Positions 25,409 through 37,100 of a DNA stretch of 64,000 nucleotides are shown piece by piece. The stretch is from Deltaproteobacteria bacterium (GTDB taxonomy: Bacteria; Myxococcota_A; Polyangia; Haliangiales; Haliangiaceae), in NCBI GenBank assembly GCA_021413675.1, contig JAIOQA010000367.1:1-64000 (forward strand), given 5' to 3'. Under the pieces are notes generated by a model. That model was not told the origin of the DNA. It worked only from the letters and a program-made list of their open reading frames with translations, and did not search any database. A program made the translations under genes and the position numbers. Numbering within the stretch: position 1 is the stretch's first letter; every line of letters begins with the position of its first letter.

Positions 25409-25984
25409 TCAGGGCGCCGCGGTGATGACGCCGCAGCCCACGCGCGCGCCGGCGTTGCCGGTCGGCTGGGTCGTGAAGTCGTCCACCTTCTCGTGGATGA
25501 TGAAGCCCTTGCCGATGGCCGAGTCCTCACCGTCGCCGAGCGACGCGCCGTGCAGCGTGATCGTCTGGTCGACGGTGCCGTCAGCGCCCGCGGTCAGGTT
25601 ACCGGCGTCGCCCATGTGATGCTCGGCCGCGTCGGGCGCGCCGTGGGCGTGCTTCTCGGGGTTCCAGTGGCCGCCCGCCGAGGTCGCGTCGGGCGCCGAG
25701 CAGTCGCCCTTCTCGTGGATGTGGAAGCCGTGCTCGCCGGGCGTGAGCCCCGCGAGCTTCGCGGTCAGCGTCACGCCGCCGGCGACCTCGACCAGCTCGA
25801 TCGTGCCGCTGACGCTCGAGCCCGAGGCCGCGGCGATCGTCGCGGTCGCGTGCTTGGCCTCGGGCGGCGCGGGCATGTCGTGCGCCATCTCGTCGTGAGG
25901 CGTGGTGGGGGCCGTCGTCGACGACTTCTTGCAGCCGGCCGTGGCGGCCGCGAGGAACAGGAACGCGCAGAGGGTCTGTCGCAT
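25409..25984 (-). CDS. sodC: Cu/Zn superoxide dismutase, lipoprotein form
   Basis: Dismutates superoxide outside the cytoplasm. The start at 25984 gives a signal peptide with lipobox ATAGC; ATGs at 25993 and 26020 are alternatives. Metal ligands are visible: HGFHIHEKGDC (copper His pair), GGHWNPEKHAHG and HHMGD (zinc site) and IIHEKVDDF (copper His), with the active-site Arg and disulphide Cys in GARVGCGVI. A His/Met-rich linker (HDEMAHDMPAP) after the lipobox could bind metal. Convergent with the upstream lipoprotein gene. Confidence 0.94.
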   Translation of the reverse strand: MRQTLCAFLFLAAATAGCKKSSTTAPTTPHDEMAHDMPAPPEAKHATATIAAASGSSVSGTIELVEVAGGVTLTAKLAGLTPGEHGFHIHEKGDCSAPDATSAGGHWNPEKHAHGAPDAAEHHMGDAGNLTAGADGTVDQTITLHGASLGDGEDSAIGKGFIIHEKVDDFTTQPTGNAGARVGCGVITAAP

Positions 25985-26089
25985 GCGGCGCATCATCCGG
26001 CAGAACCCGGTTTGCCACAACCTGGCGCGGATCGCCGCGCCGCGCGATGACCATGGCGCGTACGCGTTCTTCGTGTCAGCGCGCGAGCG

Positions 26090-28291
<2,202 letters not shown>

Positions 28292-28329
28292 CGCGCGGTG
28301 ATACCGCGTTCCGGGACGCGGCGCGGCGG

Positions 28330-29520
28330 CTACTCGGTCACGACCCGCCAGAACCCCGACGCGCCGTTGGACGAGTAGAGCAGGTGATGGCCCGGGTCGT
28401 AGCCCAGCGATCCGCCCTCGGTCATCGTCGGGCTGCGCAGCGGCGTCCACGTCAGGCCATCGCGCTCCGGCGAGGTGAGGAGGAAGTCGGTGCCCGGCGT
28501 GCAGAACCCGCCGAAGTAGCACCGGCTCATGTAGAGCGTGGTGCCGTCGCCGACCAGCCCGCCGGCGATCGGCCCGGTGTTCGGGACCAGCGTCCACGCG
28601 ATGCCATCCGGGCTGCGGTACACGCCGTTCGACGCCGACAGGTAGAACACGCCGGCTGCGGTGCGGCGCATGCCCGCGCCCTGCAGGTGCGACGGGAAGA
28701 ACGACGCGCCGGTCTCGTCCACGAGCTCCTTCCAGGTCGCGCCGCCGTCGGCGGTGCGGAAGAAGCCGCTGGTCTGCGAGCCCCAGATCCAGGTGCGCGG
28801 TCCGTCGAGGAAGTACAGCAGCTGGCCCTCGGCGCCGTTCCATCCCGGCTGCCCCGGCAACAGCGCCCAGGTCGCGCCCGCGTCCTTCGACTCCGCGATG
28901 CACGTCGTGACGCCGGGGAGCGTGCACTCCTCGTGGAAGGTGAGCAGCAGGTGGCGATGGTCCGCGGGATCGAGCGCGAGCACGTTGGCGAAGTTGTAGG
29001 TCAGGTGCGTCGCCAGCTCGGGCTGCGCCGGCGGCGGCCAGAGAATGTCCCAGTCGGCGCCGCCGTTGACCGACTTCCACAGCCCGCTGCCCTGGGTCGT
29101 GCCGTAGCCGCTGTTGGTGTAGACCACGTCCGGCTCGATCGGATCGACGACGAACGTCCAGTTCATCGCGTGATCCCACGCGCCGCCGTTGCGCCCGGTG
29201 TCGGTGCGCGCCCAGGTCGAGCCGCAGTCGGTCGACTTCCACATGTGCTGGTAGATCGTGCCCAGGTACACCGTGCCCGAGTTCACCGGATCGACCGCGA
29301 ACGCGAACGTCTCGACGGTCTCGCCCTGCGCAGGGACGATGCCCGGCGGCGTGATCGCCTCCCACGTGCCCGGCGCGGCGAGCTGCCCGCACGCGCCGAC
29401 GTTGACGCGCGCGTCGATGTCGCCGGGCGCCGCGTCGATGCCGGGGCTCGCGTCACCGGGGATCGAGGAAGCGCCGCCGCAGGCGGCCAGCGCGGCGAGC
29501 AGGATCGAGGGACGCACCAT
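28330..29520 (-). CDS. BNR/Asp-box beta-propeller lipoprotein
   Basis: 396 residues with a lipobox LAALAAC. At least five Asp-box repeats can be read: KSTDCGSTWART, KSVNGGADWDI, ESKDAGATWALL, RTADGGATWKEL and RSPDGIAWTL. This is the repeat pattern of sialidase/VPS10-type propellers. No sialidase catalytic set is evident, so it is probably a binding or structural propeller. Likely cotranscribed with the prolyl oligopeptidase gene. Confidence 0.85.
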   Translation of the reverse strand: MVRPSILLAALAACGGASSIPGDASPGIDAAPGDIDARVNVGACGQLAAPGTWEAITPPGIVPAQGETVETFAFAVDPVNSGTVYLGTIYQHMWKSTDCGSTWARTDTGRNGGAWDHAMNWTFVVDPIEPDVVYTNSGYGTTQGSGLWKSVNGGADWDILWPPPAQPELATHLTYNFANVLALDPADHRHLLLTFHEECTLPGVTTCIAESKDAGATWALLPGQPGWNGAEGQLLYFLDGPRTWIWGSQTSGFFRTADGGATWKELVDETGASFFPSHLQGAGMRRTAAGVFYLSASNGVYRSPDGIAWTLVPNTGPIAGGLVGDGTTLYMSRCYFGGFCTPGTDFLLTSPERDGLTWTPLRSPTMTEGGSLGYDPGHHLLYSSNGASGFWRVVTE

Positions 29521-29648
29521 GGCGCGAGGGTACCGTGCGCGCGCGGCGCCCCGGGGGCCGCCCGGCTGGCGAAGGTCGGCAGCCGGGCAGGGCGGACGCG
29601 CGTCAGGGACTCGCCGCGCCGCGCATCGTTGTGTATGGTCGCGGCTCC

Positions 29649-29722
29649 GGTCCCATAGCTCAGCCGGATAGAGCGACGGTTTCCTAAACCGTAGGCCGCA
29701 GGTTCGATTCCTGCTGGGATCA
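29649..29722 (+). tRNA. tRNA-Arg (CCT)
   Basis: Acceptor GGTCCCA/TGGGATC (one G-U), D-arm GCTC/GAGC, anticodon stem ACGGT/ACCGT with loop TTCCTAA (anticodon CCT, arginine AGG codon), T-arm GCAGG-TTCGATT-CCTGC, discriminator A. Confidence 0.95.
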
Positions 29723-29777
29723 CGAGACAGATCGCGCCGAGCTCATCGATCGCAGCGGGCCGCGGACGCGGCGACGG

Positions 29778-30599
29778 CTAGCCCTTGATGAACGCCATCA
29801 CGTCGGCGTTGAACTGCGCCGCGAGCGTCATCGGGAGCCCGTGGGGCGCGCCCTTGTAGACCTTGAGCGTGCCGCGCTTGAGGAGCTTCACCGCGAGCGG
29901 CGCCGAGTCGGCGAACGGGACGATCTGATCGTCGTCGCCGTGGATGAGCAGCATCGGGATGTCGATCTTCTTGAGGTCCTCGGTCAGGTCGGTCTCGGAG
30001 AAGACCTTCACGCACTCGTGCGCGCCGGCCAGCCCGGCCTGCATCGACTGCAACCAGAACTGGTCGCGGAGCCCCTGCGTCACCTTCGAGCCCGCCCGAT
30101 TCGCGCCGAAGAACGGCGCCGACAGGTCCTGGTAGAACTGCGAGCGGTTGCCCGCGACGCCGGCGCGGATCTCGTCGAAGGCGGTGATCGGCAGCCCGCC
30201 GGGGTTGGTCTCGCTCTTGATCATGACCGGCGGGATCGCCGACACCAGCACCCCCTTGGCGACGCGCCGGGTGCCGTGCCGTCCGAGGTAGCGCGTGACC
30301 TCGCCGCCGCCGGTCGAGTGCCCGACCATGATCGCGTCCTTCAGCTCGAGCTTGTCGAACAGGACCGCGAGATCGTCGGCGTACGTGTCCATGTCGTTGC
30401 CGGTCCACGTCTGCCCCGAGCGCCCGTGCCCGCGGCGATCGTGCGCGATCGCCCGGTAGCCCCGGGACGCGAAGAAGAGCAGCTGCTCGTCCCACGCGTC
30501 GGCGCTCAGCGGCCACCCGTGGCTGAAGACGATCGGCTGGCCCTTGCCCCAGTCCTTGTAGAAGATGCTCGTGCCGTCCTTGGTCGTGATGGTGCCCAT
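29778..30599 (-). CDS. Alpha/beta hydrolase (cofactor-free perhydrolase/haloperoxidase type)
   Basis: 273 residues from ATG 30599, with AAAGGACGA as ribosome site. Alpha/beta-hydrolase pattern: oxyanion region [15 protein letters not shown], nucleophile elbow GHSTGGGE, acid in [13 protein letters not shown] and His in GAPHGLPMT. Members of this family act as esterases or perhydrolases; the substrate here is unknown. It is a close paralogue of the Tat-exported hydrolase at 32874-33839, with the conserved blocks nearly identical. A sigma54-type element lies at 30636-30651. Confidence 0.93.
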   Translation of the reverse strand: MGTITTKDGTSIFYKDWGKGQPIVFSHGWPLSADAWDEQLLFFASRGYRAIAHDRRGHGRSGQTWTGNDMDTYADDLAVLFDKLELKDAIMVGHSTGGGEVTRYLGRHGTRRVAKGVLVSAIPPVMIKSETNPGGLPITAFDEIRAGVAGNRSQFYQDLSAPFFGANRAGSKVTQGLRDQFWLQSMQAGLAGAHECVKVFSETDLTEDLKKIDIPMLLIHGDDDQIVPFADSAPLAVKLLKRGTLKVYKGAPHGLPMTLAAQFNADVMAFIKG

Positions 30600-30635
30600 G
30601 GTGTGGTCGTCCTTTCCCTGTTGCCTCGCGGCGAC

Positions 30636-30651
30636 TGCAGGGTCCATGCCG
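30636..30651 (-). promoter_or_regulatory. Sigma54-type promoter, hydrolase gene
   Basis: Minus strand CGGCATGGACCCTGCA: GG and GC exactly 10 bases apart with GGCAT and CTGCA contexts. The predicted start near 30625 leaves a 26-base leader that includes the ribosome site AAAGGACGA. Confidence 0.6.
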
Positions 30652-30676
30652 CGCGCCGCGGCGCTGCGGGCGCCGC

Positions 30677-30692
30677 CGGCATCGCGTTTGCT
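30677..30692 (+). promoter_or_regulatory. Sigma54-type promoter, DUF6130-like gene
   Basis: CGGCATCGCGTTTGCT, with GG-N10-GC and a TTTGCT -12 element. Divergent from the promoter at 30636-30651 and 25 bp from it. Predicted transcription start near 30703. Confidence 0.6.
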
Positions 30693-30706
30693 GCCGGTGC
30701 GAGTTC

Positions 30707-31192
30707 ATGTCGACGCTCGCCGCCCGCCGGCTCGCCGCCGCGCTGTTCTCGATCGCCGGCTGCGCGTCGTCCACCGCGCCGACGAGAGGAAGCCCTGCGA
30801 TGCCAAGCGTCACGCCCGCTGTCCCTGCCGGTTTCACCGCGGCGCCCGTCGTGACCGACGCGATCGAGGGCCCCGCGCGCCTCGTCGTCGACGCGCCGCT
30901 GCCTGACTCGCTCGCGAAGGGGCTGGTGGTGATCCGCTACCGGACCGAGAACCTGCGCATCATGCCGGTGTTCGGGCTCGCCGCGCTCGCCGTGTCTCCG
31001 CGCCTCGGCCACCTCCACATCACGCTCGACGGCGCGCCGTGGCACTGGGTCGACGCCAGCGGCGAGCCCATCATCGTGCAGTGGCTACCGCCCGGGCCGC
31101 ACGCGATCCTCGTCGAGCTCGCCGACCCGACCCACCACGTGATCGACAGCGCGACCGTCAGGTTCGAGATTCCGGAGACGGCTCGTCGCTGA
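30707..31192 (+). CDS. DUF6130-like lipoprotein
   Basis: 161 residues from ATG 30707, with lipobox SIAGC. The conserved core RLGHLHITLDGAPWHWVDASGEP and the C-terminal HHVIDSATVRFEIP resemble DUF6130, a small periplasmic beta-sandwich family of unknown function. An internal ATG at 30800 has a good ribosome site (AGAGGAAG), while 30707 lies only about 4 bases from the predicted sigma54 start, so a shorter cytoplasmic form is possible. Its 3' end overlaps the convergent flavoprotein gene by 35 bp. Confidence 0.8.
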   Translation: MSTLAARRLAAALFSIAGCASSTAPTRGSPAMPSVTPAVPAGFTAAPVVTDAIEGPARLVVDAPLPDSLAKGLVVIRYRTENLRIMPVFGLAALAVSPRLGHLHITLDGAPWHWVDASGEPIIVQWLPPGPHAILVELADPTHHVIDSATVRFEIPETARR

Positions 31193-32867
31193 GGAACGCG
31201 TGCAGCGCGGCCACCACCTGCGCGCCCTCGCCGATCGCACCGCCCACGCGCTTGACCGATCCGGCGCGCACGTCGCCCACCGCGAACACGCCCGGCACGG
31301 TCGACTCGAGCGGCGCGGCCGCGCGCCCGGTACGCAGGTCCGAGGTCGCGCCGGTGATCACGAAGCCGGTCTGGTCGAGGGTGACACCGCAGCTCGCCAG
31401 CCACGCGGTGGCCGGGTCGGCGCCGACAAACAGGAACATGTTCCTGATCGCGGCGGCGGCCTCCGTGCCCGCGCGGTGATCGCGCCAGGTGACGCGCTCG
31501 AGGCCCGTGTCCGAGCCATCGAGCGCGACGACCTCGGTGCGCGTCATCAGCTCGATGTTGGGCGCGGCGCGGATCCGATCGATCAGGTAGCGCGACATGC
31601 TGTCGGCGAGGCCGTCGCCGCGCACCATCATGCGAACCCGGGCCGCGCTGCCAGCCAGGTAGACCGCGGCTTGCCCGGCGGAGTTGCCGCCGCCGACCAG
31701 CACCACGTCCTGGTCCTTGCACATCGCGCCCTCGATCGGCGACGCCCAGTACCAGACCCCGCGCCCCTCGAACGCCCCCAGGTTCTCGATCGCGGGGCGC
31801 CGGTACCGCGCGCCGCTCGCGATCACCACCGCGCGCGCGCGGAGGCGCTGCCCGCCATCGAGCATGAGGCCGAGCGCGCCATCGGCGCGGCTGCAGTCGA
31901 GCCCGGTGACCTCCACGGGGATCAGGATCTCCGCGCCGAACTTCCGCGCCTGGACGTAGGCGCGCGCCGTGAGCGCCTGGCCCGAGATCCCGGTGGGGAA
32001 GCCGAAGTAGTTCTCGATGCGCGCGCTGGCGCCGGCCTGGCCACCGAACGCGCGACCGTCGAGCACGACCACGGACAGGCCCTCCGACGCGGCATACACC
32101 GCGGTCGCGAGCCCCGCGGGACCGCTGCCGACCACCGCGACATCGAAGAGCCGATCCGCGGAAAGATCGCCGATCATGCCGAGCTCGCGCGCGAGCTCGA
32201 CCTCGCGCGGGTTGCGCAGCACGGCGCCGTTCGGGCACACGACCACCGGCCAGTCCCGCGGCCCCGGCGCGACGCTCGCGACCACCGCGGCGGCCGCGGG
32301 ATCGAGCGGCGGCTCGAGCACGTGGTGCGGGTAGCTGTTGCGCGTGAGGAAGCCGCGCAACCGGATCACGTCGCCCGACGATGGCGTGCCGATCAGCACG
32401 GGTCCGGCGCGACCGCCGGTGATCAGGTTCACGCGGCGGAGGACGAGCGCGCGCATGATGCGCTCGCCGAGCTCGGCCTCGGCGATCAGCAGCGCGCGCA
32501 GGCCCTCGGGTGGGATCAGGATCGTGTCGACGTCGCCCTCGGCGTGGCCGTCGACGAGCGCCCCGGCGTGATCCGACAGGGACGCGACCTCGGCCAGGAA
32601 CCCGCCCGGCCCGTGCTCGACGACCGGCGTGACCTGGCCGAGGCCGTCGCGCGCCGTGACCGCGACGTGTCCACGCAGGATGATCGACATCCCGGACGCC
32701 GCCTTGCCGGCCTCGAGCAGCGGCTCGCCGTCGCGGTAGTGGCGGGGCGCGCCGAACCGGCGGAGTCGCCCGATCTCCTCGGCGGTCAGCGTCGGGAACG
32801 CCTGATCGTAGCGGCCCTTCAGCGCGACCCGCGCAGCGCGCTCGACCTCGTCGTGTGGCATCGCCAT
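31158..32867 (-). CDS. cNMP-binding, thioredoxin-reductase-like FAD protein without CxxC
   Basis: 569 residues. Residues about 20-135 form a cyclic-nucleotide-binding domain (MSIILRGHVAVTARDG). About 150-230 looks like a thioredoxin/glutaredoxin-like fold (VCPNGAVLRNP). The rest is a two-dinucleotide flavoprotein: FAD motif GSGPAGLATAVYAASEG, NAD(P)H motif VGGGNSAGQAAV and terminal FAVGDVRAGSVKRVGGAIGEG. Where thioredoxin reductases have CATC, this protein reads GVWYWASPIEGAMC, so the redox disulphide is missing. It must pass electrons elsewhere or act as a sensor. Starts 6 bp after the Tat hydrolase stop, so cotranscribed. Confidence 0.92.
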   Translation of the reverse strand: MAMPHDEVERAARVALKGRYDQAFPTLTAEEIGRLRRFGAPRHYRDGEPLLEAGKAASGMSIILRGHVAVTARDGLGQVTPVVEHGPGGFLAEVASLSDHAGALVDGHAEGDVDTILIPPEGLRALLIAEAELGERIMRALVLRRVNLITGGRAGPVLIGTPSSGDVIRLRGFLTRNSYPHHVLEPPLDPAAAAVVASVAPGPRDWPVVVCPNGAVLRNPREVELARELGMIGDLSADRLFDVAVVGSGPAGLATAVYAASEGLSVVVLDGRAFGGQAGASARIENYFGFPTGISGQALTARAYVQARKFGAEILIPVEVTGLDCSRADGALGLMLDGGQRLRARAVVIASGARYRRPAIENLGAFEGRGVWYWASPIEGAMCKDQDVVLVGGGNSAGQAAVYLAGSAARVRMMVRGDGLADSMSRYLIDRIRAAPNIELMTRTEVVALDGSDTGLERVTWRDHRAGTEAAAAIRNMFLFVGADPATAWLASCGVTLDQTGFVITGATSDLRTGRAAAPLESTVPGVFAVGDVRAGSVKRVGGAIGEGAQVVAALHAFLSDEPSPESRT

Positions 32868-32873
32868 CGCGCG

Positions 32874-33839
32874 CTAGCCCCTGATGAACGCCAGCACGTC
32901 GGCGTTGAACTGCGCGGCATGGGTCATCGGCAGCCCGTGCGGCGCGCCGTTGTAGACCTTGAGCGTGCCGCGCTCGAGCAGCTTGGTCGTGAGCGGGCCG
33001 TGGTTCGCGAACGGCACGAACTGATCGTCGTCGCTGTGGATGACGAGCATCGGGATGGCGATCCGCTTCAGGTCCGCGGTGAAGTCGGTCTCGGACTGCG
33101 CCTTCACGCACTGGTACGCGCCCGCGATCCCGCACTGCATCGACTGCAGCCAGAACTGCTGCTGCACGCCCCGCGGCACCTTGGCGCCGGGCCGGTTGGC
33201 GCCGAAGAACGGCGCCGACGCGTCGCGGTAGTACTGCGAGCGGTTGGTCGCGATGCCGACGCGGACCTCGTCGAACGCCGATAGCGGCACGCCGCCCGGG
33301 TTGGCCTCGGTCTTCAGCATGAGCGGCGTGATCGCCGAGACCAGCACGCCCCTGGCGACGCGACGCGTGCCGTGCCGCCCCAGGTATCGCGCGATCTCGC
33401 CGCCGCCCGACGAATGCCCGATGACGACCGCGTCCTCGAGGTCGAGCTTCTCGAACAGCGCCGCCAGATCGTCGGCGTAGGTGTCCATGTCGTTGCCGGT
33501 CCACGGCTGGCCCGAGCGACCGTGGCCGCGGCGATCGTGGGCGATGGCGCGATAGCCGTGGGACGCGAAGAACAGCAGCTGCTCGTCCCATGCGTCCGCG
33601 CTGAGCGGCCAGCCGTGGCTGAACACGATCGGCTGGCCCTTGCCCCAGTCCTTGTAGAAGATGCTCGTGCCGTCCTTGGTCTTGATCGAGGTCATGCCCG
33701 GGGTTCCTTCACTGGCGCGCGGCCGGGGCGGTGCGGTCCTGGCGACGGCCGAGGTCGGAACCCACGCGGCCGCGGCGAGCGCGGCGCCGCCGACGAGCAT
33801 CTCGCGACGACTGAGGCCTTGATGAGGAGGTCTGGTCAT
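32874..33839 (-). CDS. Tat-exported alpha/beta hydrolase (perhydrolase type)
   Basis: 321 residues from ATG 33839. Twin-arginine signal [19 protein letters not shown], then the same hydrolase domain as at 29778-30599: [44 protein letters not shown] and GAPHGLPMT. The paralogues thus act in different compartments, one cytoplasmic and one exported. First gene of an operon with the cNMP/TrxR-like flavoprotein. The promoter is a sigma54-type element inside an inverted repeat (33869-33901). Confidence 0.93.
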   Translation of the reverse strand: MTRPPHQGLSRREMLVGGAALAAAAWVPTSAVARTAPPRPRASEGTPGMTSIKTKDGTSIFYKDWGKGQPIVFSHGWPLSADAWDEQLLFFASHGYRAIAHDRRGHGRSGQPWTGNDMDTYADDLAALFEKLDLEDAVVIGHSSGGGEIARYLGRHGTRRVARGVLVSAITPLMLKTEANPGGVPLSAFDEVRVGIATNRSQYYRDASAPFFGANRPGAKVPRGVQQQFWLQSMQCGIAGAYQCVKAQSETDFTADLKRIAIPMLVIHSDDDQFVPFANHGPLTTKLLERGTLKVYNGAPHGLPMTHAAQFNADVLAFIRG

Positions 33840-33868
33840 GGGCCTGCCTTGTTCGAGTTGTCCGCAAC

Positions 33869-33901
33869 GTCGAGCACGCGCCATGCCAGCGCGTGCTCGA
33901 C
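33869..33901. repeat. Perfect 12-bp inverted repeat around a sigma54-type promoter
   Basis: GTCGAGCACGCG and CGCGTGCTCGAC flank a 9-base centre. The -24 element of the promoter at 33873-33888 lies in the centre and its -12 element in the left arm, so a protein bound to the dyad would directly affect sigma54 access. Confidence 0.8.
33873..33888 (-). promoter_or_regulatory. Sigma54-type promoter, Tat hydrolase operon
   Basis: Minus strand TGGCATGGCGCGTGCT (GG-N10-GC). The predicted start near 33862 gives a 23-base leader before ATG 33839. Confidence 0.6.
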
Positions 33902-33938
33902 GCGCGGGCCGATGACACGCTGCCGTCCGCCGACTTCG

Positions 33939-33990
33939 TGGTCACGGTGGCGAGTGATTGGCCCGCGCGGACAAGATGCGGCCACGCCCG
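33939..33990. promoter_or_regulatory. Candidate enhancer (TGGyCACG-like sites) between divergent promoters
   Basis: TGGTCACG (33939), TGGCGAG (33948), TTGGCCCG (33958) and GGCCACGCC (about 33981), spaced 9 and 11 bases in the first three. They lie 75-125 bp from both predicted starts (33862 minus, 34044 plus), the normal range for sigma54 activator sites. Confidence 0.4.
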
Positions 33991-34017
33991 CGGGACCGCG
34001 ACGTGCGGACCTCCGCC

Positions 34018-34033
34018 TGGCGCGCGGTTTGCT
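34018..34033 (+). promoter_or_regulatory. Sigma54-type promoter, hybrid histidine kinase
   Basis: TGGCGCGCGGTTTGCT: one mismatch to TGGCACr-N4-TTGCw. Predicted start near 34044, 73 bases before the kinase ATG. Confidence 0.55.
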
Positions 34034-34116
34034 GCGCAGCGCCGCCGAGGCGGCGTGATCGCCGCACGCGAGGGTCAGGCGGAGTAGTGTTGCGCCGAAC
34101 GGGGGCGGGGGCTGCG

Positions 34117-37100
34117 ATGACCATCGATGCGACCGAACGCGCCGAGCTGGAGCAGCTGCGGCTCGCGACCCGGCTCTCGGGTGTGGCCACCTGGAACGTC
34201 GAGCTCGAGGGCGGCGCGCTGGCGGGCGCCCGGCTGGGCGTCGGGACCAGCGTGTTCGAGTCGATCGGGTACGCGCGAGGGGAGGCGCCGGCCACGCTCG
34301 ACGCTGGCCTCGCGCTCGCGATCCACCCGGGCGACCGCGCGCGCGTCGTCGCGAGCCTGCAGGCCTGTCTCGACGGGGCGACCGCGCAGTTCGAGGTCGA
34401 ATACCGCGCCCGCCACAAGGACGGCTCGCTGCGCTGGAAGCTCGGGCGCGGCGTGGTGATCCGCGACGCCGCGGGGCGGCCGGCGCGCATCGCGGGCACC
34501 AGCGTCGACGTCACGCGCCTCAAGCAGGTCGAGGCGGACGCGCGCGACGCCAGCGCGCGACTCGAGGTCGCGGCGGAGCTCGCGGGCTTCGCGGTCACGG
34601 AGTGCGATCTGCGCGGCGCGGGCGATGCGGAGGAGGCGATGGTGATGATCGGCTCCGACCTGGACCGGCAGCGCCGCTGGCCGCCCGCGCGTGCGCACGA
34701 CGACTTCCGGGAGACCATCGTCGCGGAGGACCTGCCGCACATCACGATCGCGGTCGACGCGTGCCTCCGCGGGATCGCGCCGGATCCGCTCGTCCAGTAC
34801 CGTCAGCGCAACCCCCGCGATGGCGCCGTGCGCTGGCGCCTCGGTCGCGGCCGGTGCTACTTCGACGAGACCGGCGCACCGGTGCGCTACATCGGCGTGT
34901 CGCTCGACATCCAGGAGCTCCGGGCGGCGCAGGAGGAGGCGCGCCGCGCCGTGGAGCAGCAGCAGCTGGCGACGCGCCTCTCGGGCGTCTCGCCCTGGAC
35001 CATCGAGCTCGACGACGGCGACGTCGCGCGCGCCGCGCGCTCGGCCGTCGCGTCCGCGATCCTCGGCGAGGACCGCGCGCGCTTCCTGCGCGACCTGGCG
35101 GCGTGCGTCGAAGGCGACGCGGAGCAGATGGACGGGGAGTACCGGGTCCGCCACCCGGACGGCACGCTGCGCCATCACCTCACGCGCGGCGTGGTCGAGC
35201 GCGACGCCCGGGGACGCGCGACCCGGATCACCGGCGTCAGCATCGACGTCACCCGCATCAAGCAGGCCGAGGAAGAGGTGCGGGTCGCCGAGGAGCTGGC
35301 GCACCGCGCGGCGCAACAGCTCCGCGTCGCCACCGAGTTCTCCGGGGTCGGCGCCTGGGGCTACGAGCTGATCGACGGCGACCTGGCGCGCGCGACCTCG
35401 ATCTTCGCGGTCGACGGGGTGGTGGCGTCGCTCGGCTACGAGCCCGACGATGTCCCGCGCGACATCGCGGGCCGCCTGCGCGCGGTGGTCGTTTCCGACG
35501 ATCAGGCGCGCATGCAGCAGGCGCTGGAGGATTGCGCCACCGGGAAGACGCCGCAGTTCGAGGCAGAGGCCCGCTTCGTCCGGAAGGACGGGACCATCGT
35601 CTGGCGGCTGGCCCGGGGCGTCGCCATCCGGGATGCGATGGGCGGCCCGGTCACCTTCATGGGGACCGCCGTCGACATCACGCAGCTCAAGCACACGCAG
35701 GCGGAGCTCGAGCGGGTCAAGGATCGCCTGGAGCTCGCGGTGGCCGGCTCGAAGGCCGCCACCTGGGACATCGAGCTCCCCGCCGACGGCGACGTCTCGC
35801 GATCGCGCGCGGTCTACAACAACGTCTGGGAGCTCCTGGGGTACGAGCGGGCTCCGGTTGGCGCGGGCGTCGATGCCGCGCTCGTCGACGCGATGGTCCC
35901 GGCGGCCCGCGACGCGCTGATGGCGCAGATCCTGAGCTTTCTGGCCGGCCCCGGTCGCGCGTGGGAGCAGGAGGTGTGCGTGGCGCACCGGAGCGGCGCG
36001 CCGCTGTGGCTGCTCACGCGCGGCGTCGTCGCGCGCGATGCCGGCGGGCGACCGACGCGCTTCACCGGCACGGCGATCGACATCACCGATCGGCGGCTGG
36101 TCGAGGCGGCGCTGCAGGCGAGCGAGCAGCGCTTCCGCGGCACGTTCGAGAACGCGGCGGTCGGCATGATCCTCACGGACCCCGACGGCCGGCTCGTCGA
36201 ATACAACGCGCGCTTCTGCGAGTTCCTGGGCTACACGCGCGAGGAGCTGCGCGGGCGCGAGTTCGTCGAGCTCATGCTCCCCGACGAGGCCGCCGACGAC
36301 CTGGACCGACAGCGCCGCGTCGTCCGCGGCGACATCCCGTCGTTCACGCGCGACAAACGTTACGCCCGCAAGGACGGCACGATCGTCTGGGGCAACATCA
36401 CCGTCTCGGTCATCCAGCGGCACGCCGACGGGACCCCCGTCCACGTCATGGGCATCCTGCAGGACATCACGGAGCGCAAGGCGCTCCAGGTCGCGATCGA
36501 GCACGCGCACGCGCGTGTCGAGCTGGCGCTGCGCGGCTCCGACATCGCCGTCTACCACGGTGATTTTCGTGATGGCGATCTGGCGCGCACGCGGTGGACG
36601 TACTTCAACATGTGGGAGCCGCTGGGCTTCGACGCGGCCAGCGTGCCCGACGGCGCATCGCAGCGCATGGGCCTCGCGATCCACCCCGATGACCGCGCGG
36701 CGGTGGTCGCGCAGTTCCAGGCCGCCGTGCAGCGCCGGTCGCGCGACTGGTACGTCGAACACCGCGTGCTGCACCGCGACGGTACGGTGCTCTGGCGACT
36801 CGCGCGCGGCACGCTGGTCTTCGACGACGCGGGCGCGTTGCGCTCGATGGTCGGCACGGAGGTCGACATCACCAGGCTCAAGGCGATCGAAGACGAGCTC
36901 CAGCGCGCGCGGGAGGCGGCAGAGGCCGCCAACCGCGCCAAGGACGAGTTCCTCGCCAACGTCAGCCACGAGATCCGGACGCCCATGAACGCGATCCTCG
37001 GCATGACCGAGCTCGCGCTCGACTCGGCGCCCAGCGAGCATCAGCGCCAGCTGCTGACGACGGTGCGCTCGGCCGCCACGAACCTGCTCGCGATCATCAA

